From Bolinopsis microptera (Eukaryota; Ctenophora; Tentaculata; Lobata; Bolinopsidae), in NCBI RefSeq assembly GCF_026151205.1, contig NC_087077.1, positions 4,030,001 through 4,094,000 of the forward strand: a DNA stretch of 64,000 nt, written 5' to 3'. The position numbers were made by a program, and so were the translations under genes. The notes under the pieces were generated by a model. It ran no database searches. It was not told the DNA's origin and saw nothing but the letters and a program-made list of their open reading frames with translations. This document shows positions 38,736 through 48,104 of this stretch, one piece after another (position 1 is the first letter of the stretch; every line of letters begins with the position of its first letter).

Positions 38736-38781
38736 CCAGTCTAAAAACCCGAGATACTTCGTCTCTTTTTTATGAAATAAC
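38736..38781 (+). promoter_or_regulatory. Degenerate core promoter region of kinase copy 1
   Basis: CTAAAAACCCGAGATAC lies where kinase copy 2 has TATAAAAGACACGAGATAC. The shared GAGATAC just downstream shows the regions are homologous, but the TATA element is not intact here. This is an inference from comparing the two copies. Confidence 0.35.
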
Positions 38782-39564
38782 ATGTTATCCTCAAACCTTT
38801 TAAAAGGATTAGTCGTTATAAAGCAGCTGGGAGCAGGCGGTAACGGTACAGTATACCTCACACAACACAAGATATCCCTCAACAAATACGTGGTCAAGGT
38901 ATTTAGAGATCATCCTGACCTTCCTATGGTCTATCAGGACGGGACAGAACTACCACTAGAGATAGCGACTCTAAGATCACTTCATCACCCCAATGTAGTG
39001 AAGTATAAAACTCACTTCCTGTTTAACGGAGAATGGTATCTGCTGATGGACTACGAGCCAGGATTCAGTGATCTGCACACCTTGACTCGGAGCTGCAGAC
39101 TTACTGAGAAGACAGTACTAAGCATAGCAGAGCAGCTGTACGCAGTAGTGGATTACTGTCTTAAGAACAACATCGACCACGGAGACATCAAGGAAGAGAA
39201 TATCCTCTACAATCCGAAGACAAACCAACTCAAACTGATAGACTTCGGTACTGCTCTCCCTCTTTCTAAACAACCTATCAACTTTCTCAGAGGTACCACC
39301 ATGTGTCTGCCTCCTGAAGCGTTCTCCAAACCTCAGTACTTCCCACTTCAAGCCAGTGTCTGGGCTATTGGGTGTGTTCTATACGGCTGTATGACGGGAA
39401 GACCTGCATTTTCGGAAACTTCTGACATCCTGAACAAGAGAGCCAGAATTCTACTACACAAAAATAAACTCTACTCTGGGAAACTGGTAAACCTGGTGGA
39501 GCGATGTTTGGAACCTTGCCGAATTATGAGGATCATGTGGTCAGAGTTGGGAAGAAACTTGTGA
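38782..39564 (+). CDS. PIM-like serine/threonine protein kinase, copy 1 (260 aa)
   Basis: A compact intronless protein kinase consisting of the catalytic domain only. Visible elements in order: glycine-rich loop GAGGNG (residues 17-22), ATP-anchoring Lys39 (YVVKVF), helix-C Glu60, hinge LLMDYEPG (88-94) with a proline as in PIM kinases, catalytic loop HGDIKEEN (133-140), DFG at 154-156, PPE at 177-179, and VWAIG (193-197) lacking the usual preceding Asp, again as in PIM. Catalytic Lys, Glu, Asp135, Asn140 and DFG Asp are all present, so activity is plausible. The HRD arginine is Gly, so activation-loop phosphorylation control of the RD type is not expected. It differs from copy 2 (46436-47218) at roughly a dozen residues, mostly near the N-terminus, plus C105, K128, L224 and M249. 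The short C-terminus is complete for the fold. Protein substrates are unknown. Confidence 0.85.
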   Translation: MLSSNLLKGLVVIKQLGAGGNGTVYLTQHKISLNKYVVKVFRDHPDLPMVYQDGTELPLEIATLRSLHHPNVVKYKTHFLFNGEWYLLMDYEPGFSDLHTLTRSCRLTEKTVLSIAEQLYAVVDYCLKNNIDHGDIKEENILYNPKTNQLKLIDFGTALPLSKQPINFLRGTTMCLPPEAFSKPQYFPLQASVWAIGCVLYGCMTGRPAFSETSDILNKRARILLHKNKLYSGKLVNLVERCLEPCRIMRIMWSELGRNL

Positions 39565-40110
39565 CCTACTTACGGGAATTTGTTATGAAATTGCATTCTG
39601 TGAATGCTAAGATATTTTGCAGTGGTGTTTGCTATTATATATATATAATGATAATATTTAATTTGACATTTCAATAATTTTGGTTCTGCATTTGAAGTAC
39701 ATGAAAACAAATTATCAAAACTAGAAATTATAAAAGCTCTGATAATCGGAGTAAACACGACTGATCAAAGCAACAAGCATCGCCAAAAGAACAATGGCCA
39801 ATGGTAACACTAACAAATTAACCACCCCAGAATTTATATGGAAGAGCAGGTCCTATAATATTAGTTACAACCAACAGGCAGGGACCATCGGTCTGCTAAG
39901 ATTTTATTATATTGTGCACGCCTTAATCATAGCAACTTTCCACAATTTAATCGCGCACTTGATCAGTCTGTGCTAGGTGCTGGCTTGTTTTTGGCCGTTA
40001 ATCAAAATGGAGCGACAAGAGCTTTTTAGTTAATTGAACAGCTGCCGCTGGTAACCGTAGTTCAGTGAAAGTTTTTGATCGGGTACCCAGCACCCAGGAC
40101 GTGATCATTA
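39565..40110 (+). repeat. 3' flank of the kinase duplication unit, copy 1
   Basis: Sequence from the kinase stop codon to about 40110 is clearly homologous to 47219-47765 after copy 2. It therefore belongs to the duplicated segment and probably includes the 3' UTR. It contains a 60-codon frame at 39794-39976 (beginning MANGNTNKL) that is also open in copy 2. I treat this as probable UTR rather than a gene because it lacks recognisable features. Copy 1 differs by a (TA)n stretch near 39635-39650. Confidence 0.75.
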
Positions 40111-42895
40111 TCATGATTATGTAGCGCGTGACCAATTATTTAATTTAATATATACGGTATCAAGTAACTAACATGTTAGCTTGAATCACCGTGAGAAATA
40201 AGGTAGCTCAGACATTCTAGAACAATTAAATCTAAATTATGGTCATCTAAGAATCATCAGAGAAGTTAAAATCTGTTCGATTTCGATAGCTGGTTATTGT
40301 CACTTATTGAAAAAGTGTCATCGACAAACCATTTATTTACCGCCCATTTGATATACCGATGATATTACAGGTAAAAGCAAAACCTGTGACCCGCAGGCCG
40401 GTACAAGCCATTGAAAGATAACATAAGATGCCAGTATAAGATATAACCGAATGAAACAACGCTTGAGTTTAGAGCTATGATTAAACTTATCTTCAAAATA
40501 ATATATCATGTTTCCTTTGTGCTTTGTAACTCATTTTGCCAAGAACATCTTAATATTAGCAACACGATTAGAATGTTGGTATTCTACTGGTTCTCATTAC
40601 ACTTACAGGATTGATCTTCAAGAGGGGAAGATCTATGGGAGCTATTGAATCTAAGGTTCTAAGGTTTGAAACTGTTGGCATCTCAAAAATTTTTAAGGTC
40701 TCCTCTGGTCTGCAGTTATTTGATATTTGTGTAAGACTGCTGTCCCTCAAGGGAAAGTAAAAAACAATGGCGGTTGTCAATAAAGAATGCTTCACTTCAA
40801 TTCCTCAAGTCTCCACTGATCTGCAAATATCTCAAAAGGTCAAGTACAGTAGGAACAATAAAAATTTGCTCACTCACAGTGCTAAGTATCCCAAACAAAG
40901 GGGGACAAAAAAGCTATGAAATTTTAAAGTTTTTCCAGCAATTGTGGTAATGTTGAGACTTGAGTAGGCGCTGTTTCCTTGAAACAGGGACGTTATGTCC
41001 ATCAATTGAAATCTATGGATCACATTATTGAAGGCAATATCCAGGATAGATTGTTTAGGACTAGTTTCACGATCAAACTAAGCTTTCTGTCCCTGACATG
41101 TCACATGATATCAAAATTTCAGGACGACACAAGTAATTCAACAAAGAAGAGTCTATTCCGGGTCCGCATCAAAGGTATTACGCCTAATGGCAAGAAGTCA
41201 AATGATATGGACCATATGATAAGGTTCTACTGTTAGTGTTGGTGTGGTAACGGCCAGAATTAGAGACCATTCTGTTCCCACCACTGTTCGACTACTGGGG
41301 TAATCAGTATGTACTCTGCAGCAATGGTCGACAAAAACACGAAAAAGCAAAGAATTTTCTCGGCATCGGGCGCGACTCCAGCTATATAATAGCGGGTGTC
41401 GGTGCAATTATTTTGATATCGACTTCGAGTAAAATCTGGCTCGATTATTTATTATTATTCAACAAAATACACGTGTTGTATTAACCTTCTGACAGCCCAA
41501 CTTCTTATTAACGAGGGTAACAAGAATCTGAAGGAGCTATTAGAATTAGGAAGATTGAAGATTGACTATATTCGCGGATACGATTTCATTTAATTTTTTG
41601 CGAGTATGTGACAAATATAGAGAACGGTCTAATCAAGGACGAAATCTCATGATCTATATCAGTATGACACATCCTCGTTTGTTTTCACTATTCTGGATTC
41701 TCAATTTTACCAAAATCCCAAATTGGGTAGAGTGAACCGTGGCCAGTGTCTCCTTTTTCCAAACAAAAGAAATGATAACAATTTAAATTACTGTTTTCAA
41801 AGGCGAAATACCGAGAATAACAATTATATGTTCACTAAATTAGGTATATATAACTGTTTCCTTTTAAAATAGTATGACAGAAGAGGAATGGAATGTGTTG
41901 CAGACAGCAGACTGTGTGTCGTGGGACTTGTTAGATAGTTAGATAACGCTTAGATAACAGATAAAGATTCGTGATATCGATATTTTACCCACAGATAATG
42001 CTGATCATAAAAATGATATTGATAATCAATTTAATTGCGTTTTATAAACCATGTCTTTCAGACGACAATTTGTCAAAATTGACACTGAATTTAATATGTA
42101 ATAACTGATATAGATAATGAATTTAGTTGTGTTGTTGAAAACATGTCTTTTAGACATAGATTTGTCAAAATTGACACTGAATTTAATAACTTTATTTCAT
42201 ATAAAGAGTGTTCCAATGAAAGAATACATATTTGTTAATGGATACGACAATTTCCAATCACTTAAACTTAAGGTGTATTTGTCACGATGGGTGAGTTGCC
42301 CACGTTTAATTCGTATTTCTAATATATTAGAGCGATTTCTTGCTAATTGCCAAACCTCCGAAAGAAATGTAAGTGGGAACAACAACATTGTTATGTTTAA
42401 CTTTATGCTTAGTAACCTCAGTGATCCTCCACAGTGGTAACAGTAACACTAACAGTTGGGCGGCACTGCTCCCCTAGCTAGTTAAACTAGAATAGCTAAC
42501 AGATAATTTGTAAATTAATTCTTCATACAATGAGCAAGAAAGGCAGTCGTTAAGCAGTAAAAAATGTCAAAATATCTTTAAATCAGTGTCATGTCTATGA
42601 TTATGAAAGTTGTGTTACGAAATATGACTAGATAAAGATTTGAATTTGATGATCATATCACAGCCACAGGTCATCTTCCTCAAATGAGTTATCGTGCATT
42701 AAATATTCCATGCTTAAAGCATTATATCAGTAATACCTGCTTTTTGAAAACTATTTTTTATTTGACCACCTCGGTCCTGCATTTCGGTGTAAACTTTTAC
42801 AAGATGTGGAGGTAAATAATAACTCCGAAGAAGTAAACGAAGAAGCCGAAGATCAAGAAAGTGATCATGCCATAATGTGATACTTAGAATATTTC
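40111..42895. other. Non-coding stretch between kinase copy 1 and foldback element
   Basis: No recognisable exon. Near 41030-41080 the phrase GGCAATATCCAG followed by TGTTTAGGACTAG also occurs near 47802-47850, after kinase copy 2, so the duplicated unit may once have extended further, with about 900 bp now separating the parts in copy 1. At about 42045-42185 a segment containing TTTGTCAAAATTGACACTGA occurs twice. The 107-codon frame at 42117-42440 overlaps this repeat and resembles nothing I know. Confidence 0.4.
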
Positions 42896-45056
42896 AATTG
42901 TATAATACCTTACAAGACATATTTATGTGGATCATAATTCTGGGGATCGGAATTATGGGGGAACGAAAATATGGGGATTTTTTTCAGAAATCCCCAAATT
43001 TCGTTTGGTTTTTTAAAAATCGTGAAAAGCTAAATTAATTAAAAATCATTCTCTTCGTTTAAATCGTTTAAAGAATGTTATAAGGAAGTGTTATAGTGAG
43101 TATTATAGGTCCGAGGTCAGTGTCGATTTAAGGTTGTCCGTTTTGAAGGATAAACATGCAAGATGGATTGTAGAAATAAACAGATCGTGGTAAAACTATC
43201 ATTAAAAACGGATTTAGGAAATCAGCTATAACTGAGGCAATTGAAATGTTAGAATTTTCGGAGCAGGATCCATTTGTTTAACAACAATGTTTAGCTGTTC
43301 AAGTTATTCCATAAGGGTGAAAATTGCATGTCTTCCTTATTCTATTTTGTACTTAATGTTTTTCTAGTGTGAAACTAGTCGTTATTATAGAAGTCTATAT
43401 AAAATTATATGTGAGATAATTTTGAATCTGCAGACGCACGTTTTTCACATAACACTGAAAAACCAGTATTTTCTATTCAGTAATTTTTATACTAAGTAAC
43501 TTTCTATTTACCTGAGAAATGCGTATCCTTGTCTCACAAAACACGTAAAACAACTTATTTGACAAATTCACCTCAAATTAGCCCTATTTAAGGGGAGATA
43601 CACCAAAAACGTTTTTGCTCCGAACATCGATTTTATTTTATATTATGGTTAAATAGACAAAAAAAATAAGATTGCACACCTTCAAAATTTTCTAAAAATA
43701 TTCCCTCATCGAGAAAAAAAATATTTTTCTTTTTCGAAAATTTTTAAAATTTGGAGAAGTCTGTCACTGTAATACCGATAGTTCGGCCATTTAAAAAGTT
43801 TTTTAGCTGATTGTTTTACTGAACATTACTTACACTCCGTACAAGACAACCCTTTAAAATATTATATAATTGAACAATAAATGACCAAGTTACAGACCGA
43901 ACAAGGTGAAAAAAGAAAAATTGGGATTTTTGCCTACCACCAAAGTTGTACATTTTACCACTCGCCCAGGTCATCAGATATCGCTTCAAAAATTCTTGTG
44001 AGTGTAGCTGATGATCATATCAAACTTTTTGGAACAGGATTTCTCTCAGTTTTGAGTTTTAAGGTATGAAATGTGGCCTTAAACGACTTAGTAAAATTCA
44101 TCGTAAAAAAGGGCCAAACATGGCAGAATTAAGGCTTAAAATGCCTATAACTCAAAAAGTATCAGTTTTTTTGAAATAATTTTTACAGAATCGTAATCAG
44201 CTTGAGAAGACGAATCTTTTAGTACCAAATAGGTGATTTTAGAAGACAAATTGTCTTAGATAATTTTCCAGCTCGAACACAAGGGTCCCTCCCCCCTTGT
44301 ATAAATTTTGTACAAATTGTACACATTCTTTACAAATTTTGTGTCTTTAACTATTATCAATTTGGTACTAAAAGATTCGTCTTACCAAGCTGATTACGAT
44401 CCTGTAAAAATTATTTCAAAAAAACTGATACTTTTTGAGTTATAGGCATTTTAAGCCTTAAATCTGCCATGTCTGGCCCTTTTTTACGATGAATTTTACT
44501 AAGTCGTTTAGGCCACATTTCATACCTTAAAACTCAAAACTGAGAGAAATCCTGTTCCAAAAAGTTTGATATGATCATCAGCTACACTCACAAGAATTTT
44601 TGAAGCGATATCTGATGACCTGGGCGAGTGGTAAAATGTACAACTTTGGTGGTAGGCAAAAATCCCAATTTTTCTTTTTTCACCTTGTTCGGTCTGTAAC
44701 TTTTCAGTAAAACAATCAGCTAAAAAACTTTTAAAATGGCCGAACTATCGGTATTACAGTGACAGACTTCTCCAAATTTTAAAAATTTTCGAAAAAGAAA
44801 AATATTTTTTTTTCTCGATGAGGGAATATTTTTAGAAAATTTTGAAGGTGTGCAATCTTATTTTTTTTGTCTATTTAACCATAATATAAAATAAAATCGT
44901 TTTTGGTGTATCTCCCCTTAATAAGCCAATTACATAAAAATTAATGTGTGGGATTTTGAAATGGCGGCCACAATTTTGGTAGTACGAAAATTTGGGGATT
45001 TTTTCCAAAAATCCCCAATTTTCGTACCATATAAATATGTCTCGTAAGGTAATTGT
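42896..45056. mobile_element. Outer inverted-repeat element hosting the foldback insertion
   Basis: The left block (about 42896-43015) and right block (about 44985-45056) are imperfect reverse complements. Both contain TACCTTAC, GACATATTTAT and self-complementary GGGGATTTTT...AAATCCCC patches. Spacing differs on the two sides because sequence has been lost or gained. The better-preserved TTAA-ended foldback lies within it, suggesting an older short inverted-repeat element that was later a target. No coding region is visible. Confidence 0.6.
43588..44921. mobile_element. 1.33-kb foldback element with TTAA ends
   Basis: The element runs from TTAAGGGGAGATACACC at the left to its complement GGTGTATCTCCCCTTAA at the right. 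The arms (about 43588-44231 and 44368-44921) are almost perfectly complementary for over 500 bp around a loop of about 135 bp. The right arm lacks two stretches present in the left: about 20 bp near the end, and about 65 bp at 43826-43889. TTAA at both boundaries matches the target duplication of piggyBac-type transposons, although the next bases (GGGG) are not the usual piggyBac terminus. No transposase is encoded. Frames inside (such as 43881-44069 and 44871-45086) mirror each other and are not genes. Confidence 0.85.
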
Positions 45057-46353
45057 CCTGTACGAGGGGTGGTTAAAATTGGTCACTTGTTTGCCACAGT
45101 CAGAAATGAGGATCCTGCACTCAGCGGTATTCTAAAAGTGGAACCAATTTAACTTAAAGATTTCGACATTACAACAAGCCAGAATTGAGGAGTTAACTTG
45201 ACACTGATGGGCCAGGCCCTCCCACTTTTGGCTCTAGAGCACTGTGCACGGCGATGGTTGAAGAGAAAATTAAAAGCCAACACTTTGACTTAGGTCGAAA
45301 CAGGAGCCAGAACAGAGTAGATATTTAATAAGACAAGCTTTGATGTTTGAACTTTGAAGGTTTGAGCCAGGTCACCAGGTTGATTGCCAGCTGGTTGCGT
45401 GACTCACTTTTAACGCAGAAGGTGCTCAGATGCTGCAGAAGGTGCTCATAGGCTGCCCAATCAATGTGGTGGAATTTGCGGGGATAAATTCCTTTGTCAA
45501 GAGTAGCACAATTGAAAGAGATTGCTAATGGATCGTAATGAACATTCATTAGCTGACAAAGGAGTTTCAGTATTGGAGGCCAGCAAATGAAATAGAGCAT
45601 TGCAGGACAAGGTGTTCGTACCCCAAGTCAATAACTACTCAGAGGACTGGACACTGTGAACAGCCAGATTCAATAGCTACTCTGTAGGACCGATCTGCTG
45701 TTAATTTTAGAATCAATTTGTGGGCATTTTAATTTATGATGGAAGATTAAAATTGAGGCGTAGTATAACAACTACAAGTTGAAAGCAGAGTATATAACTA
45801 CTGCTTACAAATGGAGGAGATTCTCTATCAGACTATACTTAACTTCACGGAGAAAATAGGACTTCGTTGAGAATAAATTGAAGTGGCTATCGTCACATTT
45901 AAGTGCTTATATTATGCAAAATTTATTTCGCCAAAAATGATAGGGTATTATTTTGATGCGGATGATATGATAAAAGAACCTTCATACATTATGCATTAGT
46001 GCGTGGTGGTACTATGTTATAATTGATCAGACCCCAAACAATGTGCCTCACCTACCTATCAATAAAGTCATGATCACATGATTTGATACCATTCATGGAT
46101 CACTTTCCCTTGGAAGTTGGAACGCGAACGGGACAGGAGATCACGTAACGTTAGGTTCTGTTAAGCTACACATGACAGAGAGATCACCTCACGCATTACA
46201 ATGCTGGGTGTAGTATCACATGCTGCAAGTGGAATCTGCACGTGCTAAAGCATCCACTGCTCTTGCTAAACTATGTGACCTGACCTCCACCCACATTCTT
46301 AACAAGCACATTTTCCCACACATACCAATCATTGCCAAATAGTTTCGTACTAG
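45057..46353. other. Non-coding stretch upstream of kinase copy 2
   Basis: No recognisable gene. A small tandem duplication (GCAGAAGGTGCTCA) occurs at about 45415-45448. One CACGTG lies near 46241, about 195 bp before the kinase start. Confidence 0.4.
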
Positions 46354-46360
46354 TATAAAA
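46354..46360 (+). promoter_or_regulatory. TATA box of kinase copy 2
   Basis: TATAAAA lies 76 bp before the start codon in a position homologous to the degenerate site in copy 1. A start site about 30 bp downstream would give a leader of about 50 nt. Confidence 0.5.
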
Positions 46361-46435
46361 GACACGAGATACCTCTACTCGTCATCACTTCGTCACTACT
46401 ACGTCACACTTTGCAACTTCTATTAAACAACTATC

Positions 46436-47218
46436 ATGATACCTTCAACTCTTCCAAGAGGTTTACTCGTTATAAAGCAGCTGGGAGCAGGCGGTAACGG
46501 TACAGTGTACCTAACACAACACAAGATATCCCTCAACAAATACGTGGTCAAGGTATTTAGAGATCACCCTGACCTTCCTATAGTCTATCAGGACGGGACA
46601 GAACTACCACTAGAGATAGCGACACTAAGATCACTTCATCACCCCAATGTAGTGAAGTATAAAACTCACTTCCTGTTTAACGGAGAATGGTATCTGCTGA
46701 TGGACTACGAGCCAGGATTCAGTGATCTGCACACCTTGACTCGGAGCTTCAGACTTACTGAGAAGACCGTACTGAGCATAGCAGAGCAGCTGTACGCAGT
46801 AGTGGATTACTGTCTTCAGAACAACATCGACCACGGAGACATCAAGGAAGAGAATATCCTCTACAATCCGAAGACAAACCAACTCAAACTGATAGACTTC
46901 GGTACTGCTCTCCCTCTTTCTAAACAACCTATCAACTTTCTCAGAGGTACCACCATGTGTCTGCCTCCTGAAGCGTTCTCCAAACCTCAGTACTTCCCAC
47001 TTCAAGCCAGTGTCTGGGCTATCGGGTGTGTTCTATACGGCTGTATGACGGGAAGACCTGCATTTTCTGAAACTTCTGACATCCTGAACAAGAGAGCCAG
47101 AATTCCACTACACAAAAAGAAACTCTACTCTGGGAAACTGGTAAACCTGGTGGAGCGATGTTTGGAACCCTGCCGAATTTTGAGAATCATGTGGTCAGAG
47201 TTGGGAAGAAACTTGTGA
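46436..47218 (+). CDS. PIM-like serine/threonine protein kinase, copy 2 (260 aa)
   Basis: Near-identical paralogue of the kinase at 38782-39564, with the same length, strand and intronless structure. All ATP-binding and catalytic residues are kept: GAGGNG loop at 17-22, Lys39, Glu60, HGDIKEEN at 133-140, DFG at 154-156. The HRD arginine is likewise glycine. The first residues differ (MIPSTLPRGLL against MLSSNLLKGLV). Internal differences include I49, F105, Q128, P224, K228 and L249. The 3' flank is duplicated too, so one event copied a unit of at least 1.3 kb, with later insertions between copies. It lies tail to tail with the PRPSAP gene, whose stop codon is about 890 bp away. The absence of introns in a genome whose other gene is richly spliced suggests an ancestral retrocopy, which is inference. 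Confidence 0.85.
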   Translation: MIPSTLPRGLLVIKQLGAGGNGTVYLTQHKISLNKYVVKVFRDHPDLPIVYQDGTELPLEIATLRSLHHPNVVKYKTHFLFNGEWYLLMDYEPGFSDLHTLTRSFRLTEKTVLSIAEQLYAVVDYCLQNNIDHGDIKEENILYNPKTNQLKLIDFGTALPLSKQPINFLRGTTMCLPPEAFSKPQYFPLQASVWAIGCVLYGCMTGRPAFSETSDILNKRARIPLHKKKLYSGKLVNLVERCLEPCRILRIMWSELGRNL

Positions 47219-47765
47219 CCTACTTACGGGAATTTGTTATGAAATTGCATTCTGTGAATGCTAAGATATTTTACAGTGGTGTTTGTTATTTAATGATAAT
47301 ATTTAATTTGACATTTCAATAATTTTGGTTCTGCATTTGAAGTACATGAAAACAAATGAATATTATCAAAACCACAAAATTAAAAGCGTTATGACAATCG
47401 GATTAAACACACCTGATCAGAGCAGCGCGGCAAGCATCACCAAAAGAACGATGGCCAATGGTAACACTAACAAATTAGCTACCTCAGAATTTATATGGAA
47501 GAGCAGGCCCTATAATATTAGTTACAACCAACAGGCAGGGACCATCGGTCTGTCAAGATTTTATTATATTGTGCACGCCTTAATCATAGCAACTTTCCAC
47601 AATTTAATCGCGCACTTGATCAGTCTGTGCTAGGTGCTGACTTGATTTTGGCCGTTAATCAAAATGGAGCGACAAGAGCTTTTTAGTTAATTTAACAGCT
47701 GGTAACCACAGTAACCGTAGTTCCGTGAAAGCTTTTGATCGGGTAGCCCAGAACGTGATCAATTA
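47219..47765 (+). repeat. 3' flank of the kinase duplication unit, copy 2
   Basis: Homologous to 39565-40110. It contains the counterpart 60-codon frame beginning MANGNTNKL at 47451; upstream of it the frame is open from 47325 but without homologous start. Probable 3' UTR and flank. Confidence 0.75.
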
Positions 47766-47869
47766 GGGGCATGTGGACACGCTCTTGATGCTAATGAAAG
47801 GCAATATCCAGAGCAGGAGCGGAGAAGGAGCGGGGATGTTTAGGACTAGCTGCAGTCCCTCTGATGAAT

Positions 47870-47928
47870 GGGCACAATACTGCAACCTCTCTAACAAGGT
47901 CTAATAGAGAGGCTGCAGTATTGTGTCC
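47870..47928. repeat. Hairpin of about 24-bp stem between convergent genes
   Basis: GGGCACAATACTGCA and its complement TGCAGTATTGTGTCC bracket CCTCTCTA...TAGAGAGG. This gives a stem of about 24 bp with one or two mismatches and a loop near 10 nt. The size suits a microRNA-like precursor or a tiny palindromic element. It lies in the space into which kinase copy 2 and the PRPSAP gene both transcribe. Confidence 0.8.
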
Positions 47929-48104
47929 AGGTCATTGGTTACACAGGGGGCGTCAATTGTAGCTTCTCAGCGGCTTCCTGGCTGAAACTGGCGAAAGTGT
48001 TCCAGAGGTTAACTGACATCTTCTACTTCAGGATTCGAGCTTTATCACAGAATCTGGCGAGTATCGTATCCTACAAATGAGTATAACCCAGCACAGTGAC
48101 ATTA

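Noticed and set aside
39118-39351. Minus-strand frames opposite both kinases (also 46631-47005)
   Set aside because: Shadows of the kinase coding sequence, conserved only because the kinase is duplicated.
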